Source: Cornus controversa
Lineage: Eukaryota; Streptophyta; Magnoliopsida; Cornales; Cornaceae
Direction: 5' to 3'
NCBI GenBank assembly: GCA_026545225.1
Contig: CM048845.1
Location: 125,166,533-125,230,532, forward strand
DNA length: 64,000 bases
Shown in pieces: positions 11,906 through 23,192 of the stretch (positions are counted from its first letter, which is position 1; every line of letters starts with the position of its first letter). The translations under genes were made by a program, and so were the position numbers. The notes beneath the pieces are model-generated. The model ran no database searches. It was not told where the DNA came from and saw nothing but the letters and a program-made list of their open reading frames with translations.

Positions 11906-12290
11906 TATCTTTAGATTAAAATTACTTTGATTTTCTTCTGAGATTTGGTTAACTTTATTCTGAATATTCCTATCATTAATTGACAGTCAACTCTATTAAA
12001 ATCAATTAATATAAAAAAAATCAACATATCAAAACTACCATCAATGACGATAATGCTTGTGTAGCATTGATTGAAAAAAATATATATAAAACATATTAAT
12101 TTCAGTCAAATGATTAGAAATTGAGGTTAATTTTGCACAAAAGCATTATAATTTGAGAGTATTTTTGTAATTGTATATTAGATGTGATTTTGTTAATAGG
12201 ATGTTAGTCTGACAGGGTATCAGATTAATTTTGTAAAAGATTTAATTTGAGAGTAATTAGACCAAATTTCAGGAGAGCTCACAGTAATTT
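11867..12290. repeat. MITE inserted in the RNase pseudogene 1 promoter
   Basis: The ends are imperfect inverted repeats: GGATAAATTACTTTGAC at the left and the complement of the right end, TAAATTACTGTGAGCTC. The flanks CAAATTATT and CAATTATC look like a degraded target duplication. The other RNase genes lack it: there the start codon lies about 75 bp from the TATA region. A related fragment is at about 18830-18960. Confidence 0.6.
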
Positions 12291-12301
12291 ACTCAATTAT
12301 C

Positions 12302-12345
12302 TATAATGGTCAAAAGGTGTAGTGGAGCTGGCAGTAGTACAACTT
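12302..12345 (-). promoter_or_regulatory. Conserved RNase promoter core (pseudogene 1)
   Basis: The complement reads CACCTTTTGACCATTATA, with a TTGACC W-box-like core directly beside a TATA-like element. Upstream of it lie CTGCCAGCT and ACAAGTTGTAC. The same block precedes RNase 2 (23107-23150) and RNase 3 (30678-30715). Confidence 0.55.
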
Positions 12346-13332
12346 GTATTTTTTGGCAATTCAAGGTCCATAAAACATATTAAATAACAATAAAGCTCCA
12401 TATTAAAAAGTACGAACACTTCTAAAACATGCTCGATACTTCATGACCGTGTTCATTTAAAATTATTTTATGTTATTTCAGACACTTGAATGACATATTT
12501 AAGACACTTAGTCAACACATTTCACACTCTACATCTTATATAAAATTGTTTATCTGCTAAATTGGCATACTTAGCCGATGTAGCTAAATTTGTCGCGGGC
12601 GTGCCACAGCCGTGCATTCGACTTAAATGAATGAAAATTGGTCGAACACAAATATCTCTTTTAAAAAATTTGGTAGACTAGACAACTGTTAGAGGATAAA
12701 GAATATTGATAACTCCTCTATAAGGTTTTTTTTTGCCTCAATTAAGAGGACTTTTAAGAATTGTGATATAATATAAAGAATATGAGATGAGAAGAGACAA
12801 CAGAGTCTGAAAGGAATTCTGGGATGAAAAATATAGAATATGGGATGAGAAAAGAAGTTTTCTATGTTATGATAGATATTGGAAAGTAAATCAACAATGA
12901 AATATAAATGGACATAAAAGGAAAGATAAATGTAATGTGCTTTGTTGATGGTCAGGACCCTTTGCATAGCTTACAAATGAGTTATTTATAGGATTTGGAT
13001 GAAGAATATATATATATATATATAGACACACACACACATGCAGTCACTTTCAAAAGGACTTGATCCTTATAAAACATCCTTTTGTTGTCTTCTTTCTTAA
13101 AATAGTCTTCGCTCTAAAAGTGTCAAACTTAATTCATCATCTTAAAAAATGATATGCACACAGTGATTTTAGACTCTTGAGACGAAAAATATCCAAAATT
13201 TATGTATAAGAACACAGAGATTATTGAAATTTCTTTTAGCAATTTTTAAAAGCCTTTGAGTTTTCTAGCTCTAATCCGGCAAATAATGACAAAGATTGAG
13301 TATGTATAAGTTGACCATTTTCAATTGCATAT
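12346..13332. other. Upstream region of RNase pseudogene 1
   Basis: AT-rich. Short blocks such as TTAAATAACAATAAAG, ATACTTCATGACCGTGTTC and TTTTAAAAGCCTTTGAGTTTTCTAG recur upstream of RNase 2 (about 23340-24000) and RNase 3 (about 30750-31660). A (TA)n(CA)n microsatellite is at about 13009-13038. No gene. Confidence 0.55.
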
Positions 13333-14162
13333 TATAGGATAAAGTGCAAAAAAAGCTCCTAATTATATTCAAATTTGCAAATAACCTTTCTAAACTATAT
13401 TTTGTACACAATACACCCTGAACTATCATATTTTGTTGCAAAATTCCTCCTATGTTTGTTATCTGATGGGCTATTTTTTATTAAATGACCATAATGTTTT
13501 TTTTTTTATTGAATTACACTTAATCCATTTTTCTTATTAAAATAAATTATGAAAAAAAATTCATACTATTTTGATGAGATATTCTTTATCAGATTTGCAT
13601 AAATTTACCTTTAATTCTTGAAATTAATTTTTTTTAATAAAAATCTTAAGTATAAAATTTTAAAACAATTTAAGTAATTTCTTAATTTTTCATGAATATA
13701 CTATATGAAAAGAAGATATTTTTTTATTTAAGTAACTTCTTAATTTATCATGAATATATTGTATGAAAAAATGTATTTTCTTTTACGAAAAAAAGTTTAA
13801 ATTGGATACAATAAATTTTATCATAAATAGTAAAGTTTTAATAATAAGTTAATCATTTTAGAAAATGACTAAATTTGGTAGTAGTTACAATTCGGTATTT
13901 TTTTTTCATTTTATATAATAAATTGATAATAATAATAAAATTAAGGTAAATGGTATAAATAATATTTAGATAAGAGAAAAGATAATAAAGATAGTTTAAT
14001 AAGAAATAACACATTAAATAAGAATGAATAAAATTGTCTTTTTGTGATGACTATATCCTTACTTATAACAACTTATTAGTTGAAGGACCAATTTGTAACT
14101 CAAGAGCGTTATTAGTAAAAGGGCAATACTTGAGCAATTTTTTTTTTACACTTTACCCTATG
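13333..14162. repeat. MITE-like element, AGGRTAAAGTGCAAAAA family (copy 2, complete)
   Basis: The left end AGGATAAAGTGCAAAAAAAG is the inverted repeat of the right end TTTTTTACACTTTACCCT. The body is shared with three other copies in the window. There is no coding capacity. The length (about 0.83 kb) and the AT-rich flanks similar over 9-10 bp in the copy at 32.3 kb suggest a MULE-type MITE. Confidence 0.65.
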
Positions 14163-14374
14163 TTACATAAATAACACACCCATAAATCTTTTTCCTTTTA
14201 TTCTTGTGTTTGTCCAAAGCCAGTCTAACAACCTTTACTGTAATATAAATATTCTGAGTTTAACAACCACTAACACGAGAACCTTAAATTTTAAATTTCT
14301 CCAGAACTAACAGGGCTATGTAAGATATCTCTGTGCCTTTTTCTTATTTGTTTTATGGTGATTTCACTTTTGGT

Positions 14375-15000
14375 TAGGGGTGCAAGTTGTGTTGGGCAAC
14401 TCGAACTCAATCTGAGCTCAGTTCGATTTTTTACAGATTTGGATAACTATTTTTATCATTAGGATTGAGCTTGGGTTGGAAAATCTCAATCCAAACTTAA
14501 TTAGGGATCGGCTTGGATTGAGGTGCCAACAACCCGAGCCCAACCCGAATTCTAATATTATTTTTATACATATTTTTTATTTTAAATATATTGTATATAA
14601 TATTCAAATTATGATAACCTTTTTCTTTTCAACCTCCTTTATTTAAATCTTAATTTATTGTATATTAACACTTTAGATAATTAATTTCCTAAAAAATTGT
14701 TTATAATTTTTAAAAAAATTGCATTAAGTTCTTAATTTTGTTGTGTTTAGGAGTAATTTAATGTGAAACTTATTAAAGATCATTTTAAATTGTCAATATG
14801 GAGATTGGTGATATAGATAACCCGAATTAATCCGACTTTTTAACTCGAAATCTCAACCTGAGTTTAAAAATTTAAGGATGAGTTGGGCTATGGTTGAATA
14901 GTTAGGGTTAAAAGTAGGATTAGAGTTAGAACATTTGGTATGCAAGGTTGAACCCGAGTTATACCTCTAACCTATCCAACCCGTCTGGATTGCAGCCCTA
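14375..15000. mobile_element. hAT-type non-autonomous element with perfect 8-bp target duplication
   Basis: The ends TAGGGGTGCAAG and TTGCAGCCCTA are inverted repeats. The 8-bp flanks CTTTTGGT are identical (14367-14374 and 15001-15008). The paralogous sequence near 34815-34830 reads CACTTTTGGTACAAC with one CTTTTGGT and no insert, an empty site. The element is about 626 bp with no open frame. Confidence 0.85.
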
Positions 15001-15008
15001 CTTTTGGT

Positions 15009-15813
15009 ACAACAACTTGTATTAATCCAATTATGTTTGACAAGTTCAAACATAGCATGGCATGCGCATCTGCTTGATTCAATGGGCTTTTTTTTTTTTT
15101 TTTTGGTACAATCAAACCTATAGTCATCGGTGGATTTAGCTCCAAATCGCTGTAGTACATACCAACATTGTTACACATGACACTGAAGTTGTGAAGGTTT
15201 AGGTGCTTGCATGTCTACGTCATTACTATCATTTTAAAGAAATTAGTAGGTATTTTTGGGCCAATTCAGTTTCAATCATTCAGAACTTGACAAACGAAAC
15301 AAAATTTAAAATAAAGTTGACATAAAAATGATACATTTACTTATGTGTCATGCTCTGATTGGTCCGAAACCAATAATCAGAGAGTCCTATAATTTCTCTT
15401 CATTTTTGTCTTCAAGTTTCATGTGAATGGTTGCTATGCGTATATAAATGGATTAAATGCATGAAAAGACTCCTTTTTTTTTTATTATAAATGTTTTGTA
15501 TATAAGACTCTCAAAATTCATTATATATATATACACACACCCTATTATTAGAAGCGTATAGATTTTTTATTTTCTATATATTTTTATAATTTTTTGGTCA
15601 AATAATATTTTTTGTTTTGAATACAAGAAGTTTCACTCTTGTAAAGAATGTCTTTTCCTCTCTCTCTATATATCATTTTTTATTGGTAAATATTTTTGTT
15701 TTCTCCTGTTTTTTTCCGTCTCCCGTTGAAGTTCTCACTAGCAGAATCATTATTTTTTATACTGTTGCTTTTGAAAAGAATATGATGATGAGAACTATTA
15801 AATTCGTTCAGGT
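15009..15813. other. Duplicated block D1, left part
   Basis: Paralogous to 36268-36590 and 42051-42320. The same GTACATACCAA, TTGTGAAG and TAGGTGCTT order occurs, then TTTGTTTTGAATACAAGAAG, which in the other copy is split by the copia insertion. No gene. Confidence 0.75.
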
Positions 15814-16294
15814 CTAGAAGGCACAGACACTTCACCGAATGTGTCGGACACCATGTCGGACACTCATCGGCACGTGTCGGCCACTACGTAAAAGTGTCTT
15901 GACATTTTTTTTAAGACACTTTTCGGACACTCCTTGTACACGTGTTGGATACTTCATAACAGTGATGTATATTCAAGTATTTCGAAAGAAAATTAGATGC
16001 GACTAAATTATGATTAAAAATCTAAGCTTATATATGTAGAAGACTAAATAATCTATTTGTCTATTTTTGTTTATAATTTTGTTTGGTTCTTAATTACTTG
16101 ATGATAAACTGAAGTATTTCTGTAATGTAGTAATTTTTTTTTTGGATGAATAATTAATATATATTAATATATTATATTATTATTTTATAGCCGTATCCTC
16201 GCCATATCTATGTCTAATTTTTTTTGAATTTTTTATATCACCATGTCCATGTCGTGTCTTACCCGTGTCCCATGTCTACATCCGTGCTCCCTAG
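15814..16294. mobile_element. hAT-like element, CTAGRRGCACRGA ends (copy 1)
   Basis: The left end CTAGAAGGCACAGACAC and the inverted right end CTAGGGAGCACGGATG match. The flanks GTTCAGGT and GTTCTGAT are an 8-bp target duplication with two changes. The empty paralogous site near 42313-42330 reads CGTTCTGGTAATAAAACC. The interior is rich in GTGTCGGACAC-like motifs. 481 bp, non-coding. Confidence 0.8.
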
Positions 16295-16424
16295 GTTCTG
16301 ATAATAAAACCGCCCTAAGCTTACTTCTACCAATTTGTTCTATTAATGTGACTTTTCACAAGTAAATATCTTTGTGAAGCTGCCAATGCTCACATAGTAA
16401 GTACTGTGATGGTGAAATACTAAG

Positions 16425-16917
16425 CGGCTGTTTGGTAATGCTGTTAAATTTTATTCTTTGATTTTTGAAAAATAAAATCTGAAAACCTGCTTTGTTGTCA
16501 TTTTTGTCAAAAGCAGAATACGTTTAGTAACACTATATGCTATTGAAATTTTGAAAGCACAAATCTAAAAATATGTTTGGTTACCCAAAATTAATTGTTT
16601 TTTTTTTTAAATAGTGATAAGTTTGACTAAAAATTGTGTTTGAGTAAATATGGTTCTAACTCATTTTAACTAACATAAATGTGATATTACATATTTTCTG
16701 TAAATTCTTTCCTCCGAAATTATATTTGTTAGGACTTTATTTTAAATAAAAATTCATTTTTAAGCATTTGCCTGTTTTTGGTATTTGCCATATATTATTA
16801 TATATAATTATTTTATTTTCCTTTATATTTTTATATTATATATAATTGTATCTATATATATATATAGCTCTTATTTTATTGTATTTTCTTCTTATATATA
16901 TCCTTATATATATATTA

Positions 16918-16956
<39 letters not shown>

Positions 16957-17434
16957 CTTATATATATCTTTATATTTATATATATTTATTTATTTCTTTT
17001 ATAAAATATTTTTATTCTTATTGACTTATAATTTTGTATTTATTGTATTTTTATTTTTATTATTTTATTTATATTTATAATTTTTTATTTATTGTATTTT
17101 ATTTTGTTATATTTATATTTTTTGAGTAACCAATTTTTTAGTTATTGTATTTTCTAATTTTTTTATTCTTTTTTTTTTATAAAATTTTAATTTATTGTAT
17201 TTGTATTTTATAAAAAACATTAGAAATGAAAACTTGAACTGAAAAATGAAATTTGAAACTGAAATCTTCGTTATGAAGCTTTCAAATTATGACTAAGGAT
17301 TGTCAAAATGTTGACATCACTTTCATTTTTTTTAGAAATAAAAATTGCGTTACGAAGCGTAATTTCTACTATAACTTTCAAAAAAATGAAAATAAAAGTT
17401 TAAATATAGAATCAAAAGTGTTACCGAATAGAGC
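16425..17434. mobile_element. 1.0-kb AT-rich element with 5-bp target duplication CTAAG
   Basis: The two uninterrupted paralogues (near 42598 and 43980) read ACTAAGACAGTCATTC. Here CTAAG occurs on both sides (16420-16424, 17435-17439) of a 1010-bp insert whose ends CGGCTGTTTGGTAA and TTACCGAATAGAGC are imperfect inverted repeats. The interior is extremely AT-rich, with a (TTA)n tract at about 16921-16953. Frames inside are low complexity. Confidence 0.75.
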
Positions 17435-17439
17435 CTAAG

Positions 17440-17800
17440 ATAGTGATTCATACATCACATGGAGACTTCACTTTTGGATGAGTTGGACTAACCATGAGAC
17501 TATAATGAAAGAACTTTTTGAGCTACACTTGAATCAAAGCAAATGGGCATTAAATAGTTATGCTATAATACTTTTTAAAGAAAATTTAAGAAAAGATACT
17601 ATGTATAATGACAAAGAATAGAAAAAGAAAATTCATGCGGTTGACTCTATCCATATGAAATAAAGACAAAGATAACGATGATAACAACATTATTATGTAA
17701 GCTCCACAAGTGAAAGAAACAAATTTATTAGTTTGTCATTAATTATAACTTCAACTGAGTTAACAAAAATTGCAATATAAAATAGGAGGATATATATTTT
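17440..17800. other. Duplicated block D1, right part with RTE tail
   Basis: Paralogous to 42600-43050 and 43985-44335: ACTTGAATCAAAGCAAATGG and ATTAAATAGTTATGCTATAA, then AAATTCATGCGGTTGACTC and a GATAACGATG tail that resembles the 3' end of RTE LINEs (compare 3480-3550). No gene. Confidence 0.7.
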
Positions 17801-19574
17801 TGCTAATTACGTTTTCCTAATAGTAATTCCATATTTGTTTGTTGGAATGCAATCTAGACTGCATATGAGCATATATATGTTATTTGCACATGCACATCAT
17901 GATTGCATATGGTGATATATATATATTCAATTGGGATAATTTGATTTTAGTGACCAAAATTAAAGAAAATTATTTTAAAGAGATGATATTTGTACTCCAA
18001 AACAAAACAGTCTATAGGCGCTACACTTTGACAAGTAATCCTGAATCACACCAATTAAAACCTTACCTTATTTCTCTATTTTATCTCTATCTACTCATCC
18101 CATATTCTAGGTCTTTTTTTAGTTCTTCTTATCGAACGGAAGGCACCACCAAACCCGATCTCATTATCACCAGCTCAACCATGCATTCTCTTCATTAAAA
18201 AAACTGACATCATAATTTATCATTATCTGAAAGTGTGCTCCATATTTTCTTACCACAGGTAGGAACTTTTTTTTTTCTCTTGCACAACTCTCAGACTTGG
18301 GTGAGGTGAACTTTCATTCATTAAAATAAAAGGAATAGTTTTTCTACTGGTTTCTTATCACATAATTTTGGATAATTGCTTTAGGAATGTTAGTTTTGGA
18401 AAGTTAATTTGTGGTTGTTCAAATCCAAAGTTAATTTGTGGTTATTAAGAATGATAGAGAGAAATGGCCGCAGATTAACCAATGCCACCTTTTCGTTACA
18501 ATGTCAAACGATGAAGGTTCCTGCTTGATCAGGACACATAAAAATGAAAAAGATAAGAGAGGAGAAAGAGAGATGGTATAAGTTCTCTGCAGTTTTATGT
18601 TAAAATAAATTGTTCAGTGTCATTTTTGTCATTAGACAAAACATCGAAGTCCAAAAATATATTTTTAGAGCACGAATAACAGCTCTCTTACTTTAAAGTG
18701 ACCATAAAATTATAAAAAGATGGATAGTGTGCTGTTTAGTGACCATTTAGGGTAATTTGGTGATGAAGTTTTATTTGTTGTTGGATTGACTAATTAACGG
18801 TTTCGTCAAAGAGTTTTTCATAAATTTTATGAGTAAATTATCCTGACCTCCCCTCAGGTTTGGTTTAATTACCTTTAGAATAAAGTTTTTGTAAAGTTAC
18901 TCTAATACTCTGTGAGAGTAACCAACTGCTAGTAAACTTAAAGTTTGAGGTGCATCTACTTAAATGTCCTAACTTTTCAATGGTAAATTACAAAGGATAA
19001 AATGCAAAAAAAAAATCATATACTTTACTTATTTTGTAAAAAAAATCCCCTAAATTGTTATTTTTTGTGCAAATAATCATTTAATTATCATATTTTGTGC
19101 AAAAGACCCCTTCTCTATCATTGAAAAAATAAAATTTTTAAAAATACCATTTGCCCCTAAGATTGAATAAAATTCCAATTCAATTCCTTTCTTCATTGTT
19201 TATCTTGCTCCTCACATGCAAATGACATTCCATTGCTCCACGTGTCCCTTGGCCCTTGACAAGATATCATTTGGGTATAACAGAATATATTCCCATTCAA
19301 GGAAAAAGATCCTCTATTGCCCCCTCATCATGATAGACCTGCACCTCTATCCTCCAATCCACTTGCTCCAATCATTATCGACAAAATGTGAGAACTCCGT
19401 CAAACTATGCATCCGTCACGGTCCTTAGCACTGTTTGGCCACAATCGAATTGTGATGCAGCCGATCGTGTCTCAATGACTAGGGTAGAGTGTGCACCCAC
19501 CCCTTGTAACCAATTTATTTAAGGTTTCCAAATTCTCTTCTCTACAATATACATAGATGCGTATGTGTAGGTGT
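17801..19574. other. Spacer without a recognised gene
   Basis: AT-rich. Short open frames at 17884-18198 and 19216-19428 have no family features. A segment at 18830-19150 carries fragments of two MITE families (GTAAATTATCCTGACC, then GGATAAAATGCAAAAA and repeated TTTTGTGCAAA). Confidence 0.45.
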
Positions 19575-19582
19575 GTTGTAAG

Positions 19583-21054
19583 CTAGGAAGCTCGGACACG
19601 GATGTTGGATATGGTACGATATGACATGGATGTAGAGACATGAATTTTTTTTTTTAAAAAAGACATAGATACAACTATAAAATAATAGTATAATATATTA
19701 ATATAGGGAGACAATATTGACACTCCACTTTTCTATCTTTACACTTCACTTGCCTTTTTTTTTTATAAATGAAATGACAAAAATGTTCTTAAACTCATTA
19801 ATGCATTATTCCTTATTTTATAATACTATAATTACCATTTATACTATAAATTTAAACTTTTTTTTATCTTCTTTGAAGATAACTTTTTTCTTGAGTTATT
19901 ATATTTTTAGGTGTTTTTTAAATAAAAAATATAATTTATTCAACAGAGATAACTTTTTTTTTTTGGGTCTTGTCAAAAGAAATAACTTAATCAACAAAGA
20001 TAACTTTTTTTAGGAGTACTATATAAAAAAAATCTTTATTCAACATAAATAACTTTTTTTGGGTATATTTTTTTTGTCATGTCAAATAAGAAAATTTATT
20101 CAATAGAGATAATATCTTTTAGGTTCCTCCTCCTTTTTTTTGGTATACCATATTTGTTTTCCGGTTTTGTCAAATGAGATATTTCATTCAATAGTGATAA
20201 CTTTTTTTTCGGAATCCTAACAAAAGGGATCGTTTATTCAACAGAAATAACATTTTTTTGGATCTTTTTTTTTGCATAGTATACTTTTTTTTTTCTTGTT
20301 CATGTCAAAAAAGATAATTTATTCAATAGAAATAACCTTTTTTTTTTGGGTCTTTTTCTCTGGTTCTTGTAAAAGGAGGTAATTTATTCAACAGAGAACT
20401 TTTTTTTTTTTAAGTCATTTCAAAAGAGATAATTTATTCAACATAGATTTTTTTTTTTTGGTTCTGAAAAGAAAGATAACTTTTTAGGATTTTTTTTATC
20501 TTTCAAAAGAGATCAAAAACATTAAAGATTAGAAAGAGAGAGGAGGATATCTGAAAGGGTAGTGTAATTTGAAAATACACAATCATTCACTTGTAAAGTT
20601 AATGTCAGATTAATATGAGAGTGCAAATGTAGAAAAGGACAGTGTGAATATCGCTTCCCTTGATATATATTCATTATTCAACAAAAAAAAAAAAAAATTA
20701 CATTACATATACTTCAATTTAGCACCAAGCCATTAAGAATGGAACAAACTTATAAACAAAAATAGACAAATAGATTAAAATAAATTAAAGAACCTGACTT
20801 ATTCAATTATGATGCTTCATTTTTCGGTCATTTTTTAGTCATTTACATATATTTATCTCAGATTGTTTATCATAACTCAGTTGCATATAAATTCCTTTCA
20901 AAATACTTGAATACATCATTGCTATGAAGTGTCTAAAAAAATATTTCAGTAAGTGTTCGACACGTATCCAAAGAAGTGTCTAAAAAAATATATATTTTAA
21001 AAAGTATCTGATACGGGTACTGCACTTTCGGTGTATAGTGTCTGTGCTTCCTAA
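19583..21054. mobile_element. hAT-like element, CTAGGAAGC ends (copy 2), with nested MITE
   Basis: The left end CTAGGAAGCTCGGACACGG and the inverted right end TTAGGAAGCACAGACAC match copy 1. The 8-bp flanks GTTGTAAG are identical (19575-19582, 21055-21062). The interior has GTGTCTAAAAA and GTATCTGATACGG motifs and is interrupted at 19705-20660 by a second element. Non-coding. Confidence 0.85.
19705..20660. mobile_element. AGGGAG-type MITE (copy 1), nested
   Basis: The ends AGGGAGACAATATTGACACTCC-like and the inverse of TGAATATCGCTTCCCT match the element at 24741. The flanks TAATAT and TGATAT are a 6-bp duplication with one change. The interior carries about eight or more imperfect copies of a 40-60-bp unit around ATAATTTATTCAAC and AGATAACTTTTTTT. 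Confidence 0.75.
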
Positions 21055-21062
21055 GTTGTAAG

Positions 21063-21527
21063 CATATGCATGCATATATAGATAGTAATACTTAGCCGCA
21101 ATCAAGATGCATGCATGTCTTTTTAATTAAACAACCTTGCTTGATTAATTTGTTCATCGTCCACATACTTTAATTACAATGCTCGTTACTGCGACAAATT
21201 GAGACAGAAAAAACATGCAGCAGCATCGTATGCGTTTCTTTCTCTTTAATATTTTCATTCCATCATTTTTTTGGTCACACGTACATACGACAAAAGTGCA
21301 ATTCATGATTGTTTTCTCTATTATTTTTGGTTGACACATCGACCACATCCATTGTGTTTCCGCCTGCTATTGTTTTGTTAGGCAGTGTGCACATTATTAA
21401 TTGCAGTTGGAGTAACTCAAACAATTTTAATTACTTACAGTGGACGACATTTTAGTCAATCATATTATTGGACTTGGGAAATAAGAAGATATGGCTTTTA
21501 TTAATATCCGGCCAATGCGTGTATGTG

Positions 21528-21564
<37 letters not shown>

Positions 21565-22013
21565 AATGATAAACATCACGAACGAACTGATTTCGTGATA
21601 TATATATATCTTGAACCAGTTGGCAAGTAGTGTGACAGTCACGTGTACACCTTAAATGTTGTTTTATTAAAGAGAAATGCTAAACGTCATGAAAATGTGT
21701 CATGAATTTGTATCATGAATGATGTGGCAGATAACGTGGAGGATTAGTATTGGTGGGATTTAGTGATAATATCATAAGACTATGTGTATGGGGGGAATCC
21801 CACCAATACTAACTCTCCACGTTACCTGCCACATCATTCGTGATACAAATTCATGAAATAATTTCATGACGTGTAGCATTGCTCTTTATTAAATTGGGAA
21901 ATGCTAAACGTCATGAAATTTTATCATGAATTGCCTGTCGACTACCAAAAATACATAGTTGTACCAAACAGAGAGAGAATGGCGTCCATAAACTCATATA
22001 TGCATAGATTTCA
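21063..22013. other. 3' flank of RNase 2 with inserted hairpin elements
   Basis: It begins with the shared CCGCAATCAAGATGCATGC block (about 21094) and contains TATGGCTTTTATTAA near 21490, a minus-strand AATAAA at 21497-21502. A (TA)n run (21534-21560) and hairpin sequence at 21560-21940 separate this signal from the stop codon by about 510 bp, against 110 bp in RNase 3. Confidence 0.6.
21669..21887. repeat. Foldback MITE (copy 1)
   Basis: Almost the whole element is a hairpin. AAAGAGAAATGCTAAACGTC at the left pairs with GACGTGTAGCATTGCTCTTT at the right, and GGCAGATAACGTGGAG pairs with CTCCACGTTACCTGCC. The loop is near 21775. Partial arms recur at 21556-21600 and 21895-21940. Confidence 0.85.
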
Positions 22014-23030
22014 TTACACAGAAATCCTCCTTGAAAATGGCGGGAGTTTGAACTTCCCATCCTTAGAATTACAGCCCCTCGGAAGGTTAGGCCGTGGGCA
22101 TGAGATATAATTTATCCTTAGACAAATATATATCTCAAAGAGTAAGAATTCCTTGGTATCGCGAGTTGTGTTGCGAGATCTGCACGAAACAGAAACATTA
22201 TTTTGGTCACCAATTAACGGTTGGAGGGCTTGGACAATTTGTAACTTGCTGTAAAGCGTTTTGTTGTCGGGTTTTATGCCTTTAGCTTCGAGGTAGATGA
22301 GAAGATTGCCTACTTTTTTGATTTGATGGATTGTGAATCGGAAGTAGTCTAGGGGTGTTATGAAAATTGGTATATCAGTAGTAGGAGGGTTGCTACTACT
22401 GATATACCAATACCAATAGGGGTGTTGTGAAAATACTTGAAAATTTGGCAATGAACAAATCCCATGTTTGTTACTGTTACTGTTACTGTTACTGTTGCTG
22501 GGAATATTTATGTCAGCAGCTCCGGAGGCGCACGTGGAATTTGACAATGAACATCTCCCGTGTTTACACCACTCTTCTTTCCAAAAAGACTCGTTTGGCC
22601 ATGTAGTGATAGACGGCCAATATTTGTGGAGACAGACCGTCAAATTCTTAAACTGTACATGCACGCAAACCGCAATTTCATTAATAAAATAAAATAATAA
22701 ACATTTTAATGATAACTAAAAAGAAAGAGTCGTATGCTCCAAACCTACCACATCACTCAAATTTGTATTGCAAGGTGTGTCATCTATCAGACTGTAACCG
22801 GTTCCATTAGCGGGCCATAGCCCACGTAGTGTGAAGTTTTGTGGAATAGTCTTACAATTCACAGGTCTCGGCTTCGGCCCCGGCGCCGACGTCGTGCAGA
22901 AAGTGTTTGGCCATCTTTGAACCAATTGGAGATGATCAAAAGGTTTTTGACCCAATTGGAGATGATGATACGAAAGACACCAAACAATATGTGGAACAAA
23001 GAGAAGAGGGAGGAGATAAAATCTCTTCAT
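22014..23030 (-). CDS. T2/S-type ribonuclease 2, intact frame, catalytic residues altered
   Basis: Two exons, 22749-23030 and 22014-22652, with GT-AG junctions at the family intron position, give 306 aa. Residues 1-18 form a signal peptide. The T2 fold is readable: HLQLVQRWPNTFC (32-45), FTLRGLWPANG (66-76), FWKEEWCKHGRC (117-128), FEIYICL and YISCPRP near the C-terminus, with conserved cysteines. T2 enzymes use His in FTLHGLWP and His-Glu-x4-His in site II. Here the first His is Arg69 and the second is Glu120; only Glu121 and His125 remain. The family's KHGTC is KHGRC. Residues 129-196 are an insertion with an SN repeat and a second KHGICS. It is strongly basic. Secretion is likely. It is probably not an active RNase. 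It could still be expressed, or be an early-stage pseudogene. Confidence 0.8.
22351..22434. repeat. 18-bp perfect inverted repeat inside RNase 2 exon 2
   Basis: TTGGTATATCAGTAGTAG (22367-22384) and its exact complement at 22393-22410 are separated by 8 bp. They are flanked by direct repeats AGGGGTGTTRTGAAAAT (22351-22367 and 22418-22434). It lies inside the coding frame. Confidence 0.9.
22465..22500. repeat. GTTACT hexanucleotide microsatellite in coding sequence
   Basis: Several GTTACT units and one GTTGCT, read on the minus strand as alternating Ser-Asn (residues 146-155 of RNase 2). A six-base unit keeps the frame whatever the copy number. Confidence 0.9.
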
Positions 23031-23106
23031 TATTATTATTATTTTTATTTTTCTTTCTTTTTGTAATGGGAGAGATGAAGTGTAGGTGGCTGCATGTTCA
23101 AATTAT

Positions 23107-23150
23107 TTATAATGGTGAAAAGGCATACAGCTGGCAGTCCTTGTACAACT
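23107..23150 (-). promoter_or_regulatory. Conserved RNase promoter core (RNase 2)
   Basis: The complement reads CCTTTTCACCATTATAAATA, a good TATAAATA box about 75 bp before the start codon, followed upstream by CTGCCAGCT and ACAAGTTGTAC. The W-box-like TTGACC of the pseudogene 1 copy is TTCACC here. Confidence 0.6.
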
Positions 23151-23192
23151 TGTATATATATATATATTTTTTTTGAGGTTCATAAAATTTTA

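Noticed and set aside
12689..12967. 92-aa minus-strand frame
   Set aside because: AT-rich spacer upstream of an RNase pseudogene; no family features and not conserved in parallel regions.
16785..17024. 79-aa open frame of Ile/Tyr/Phe
   Set aside because: Entirely generated by TA/TTA low-complexity DNA inside a transposon; no codon or domain signal.
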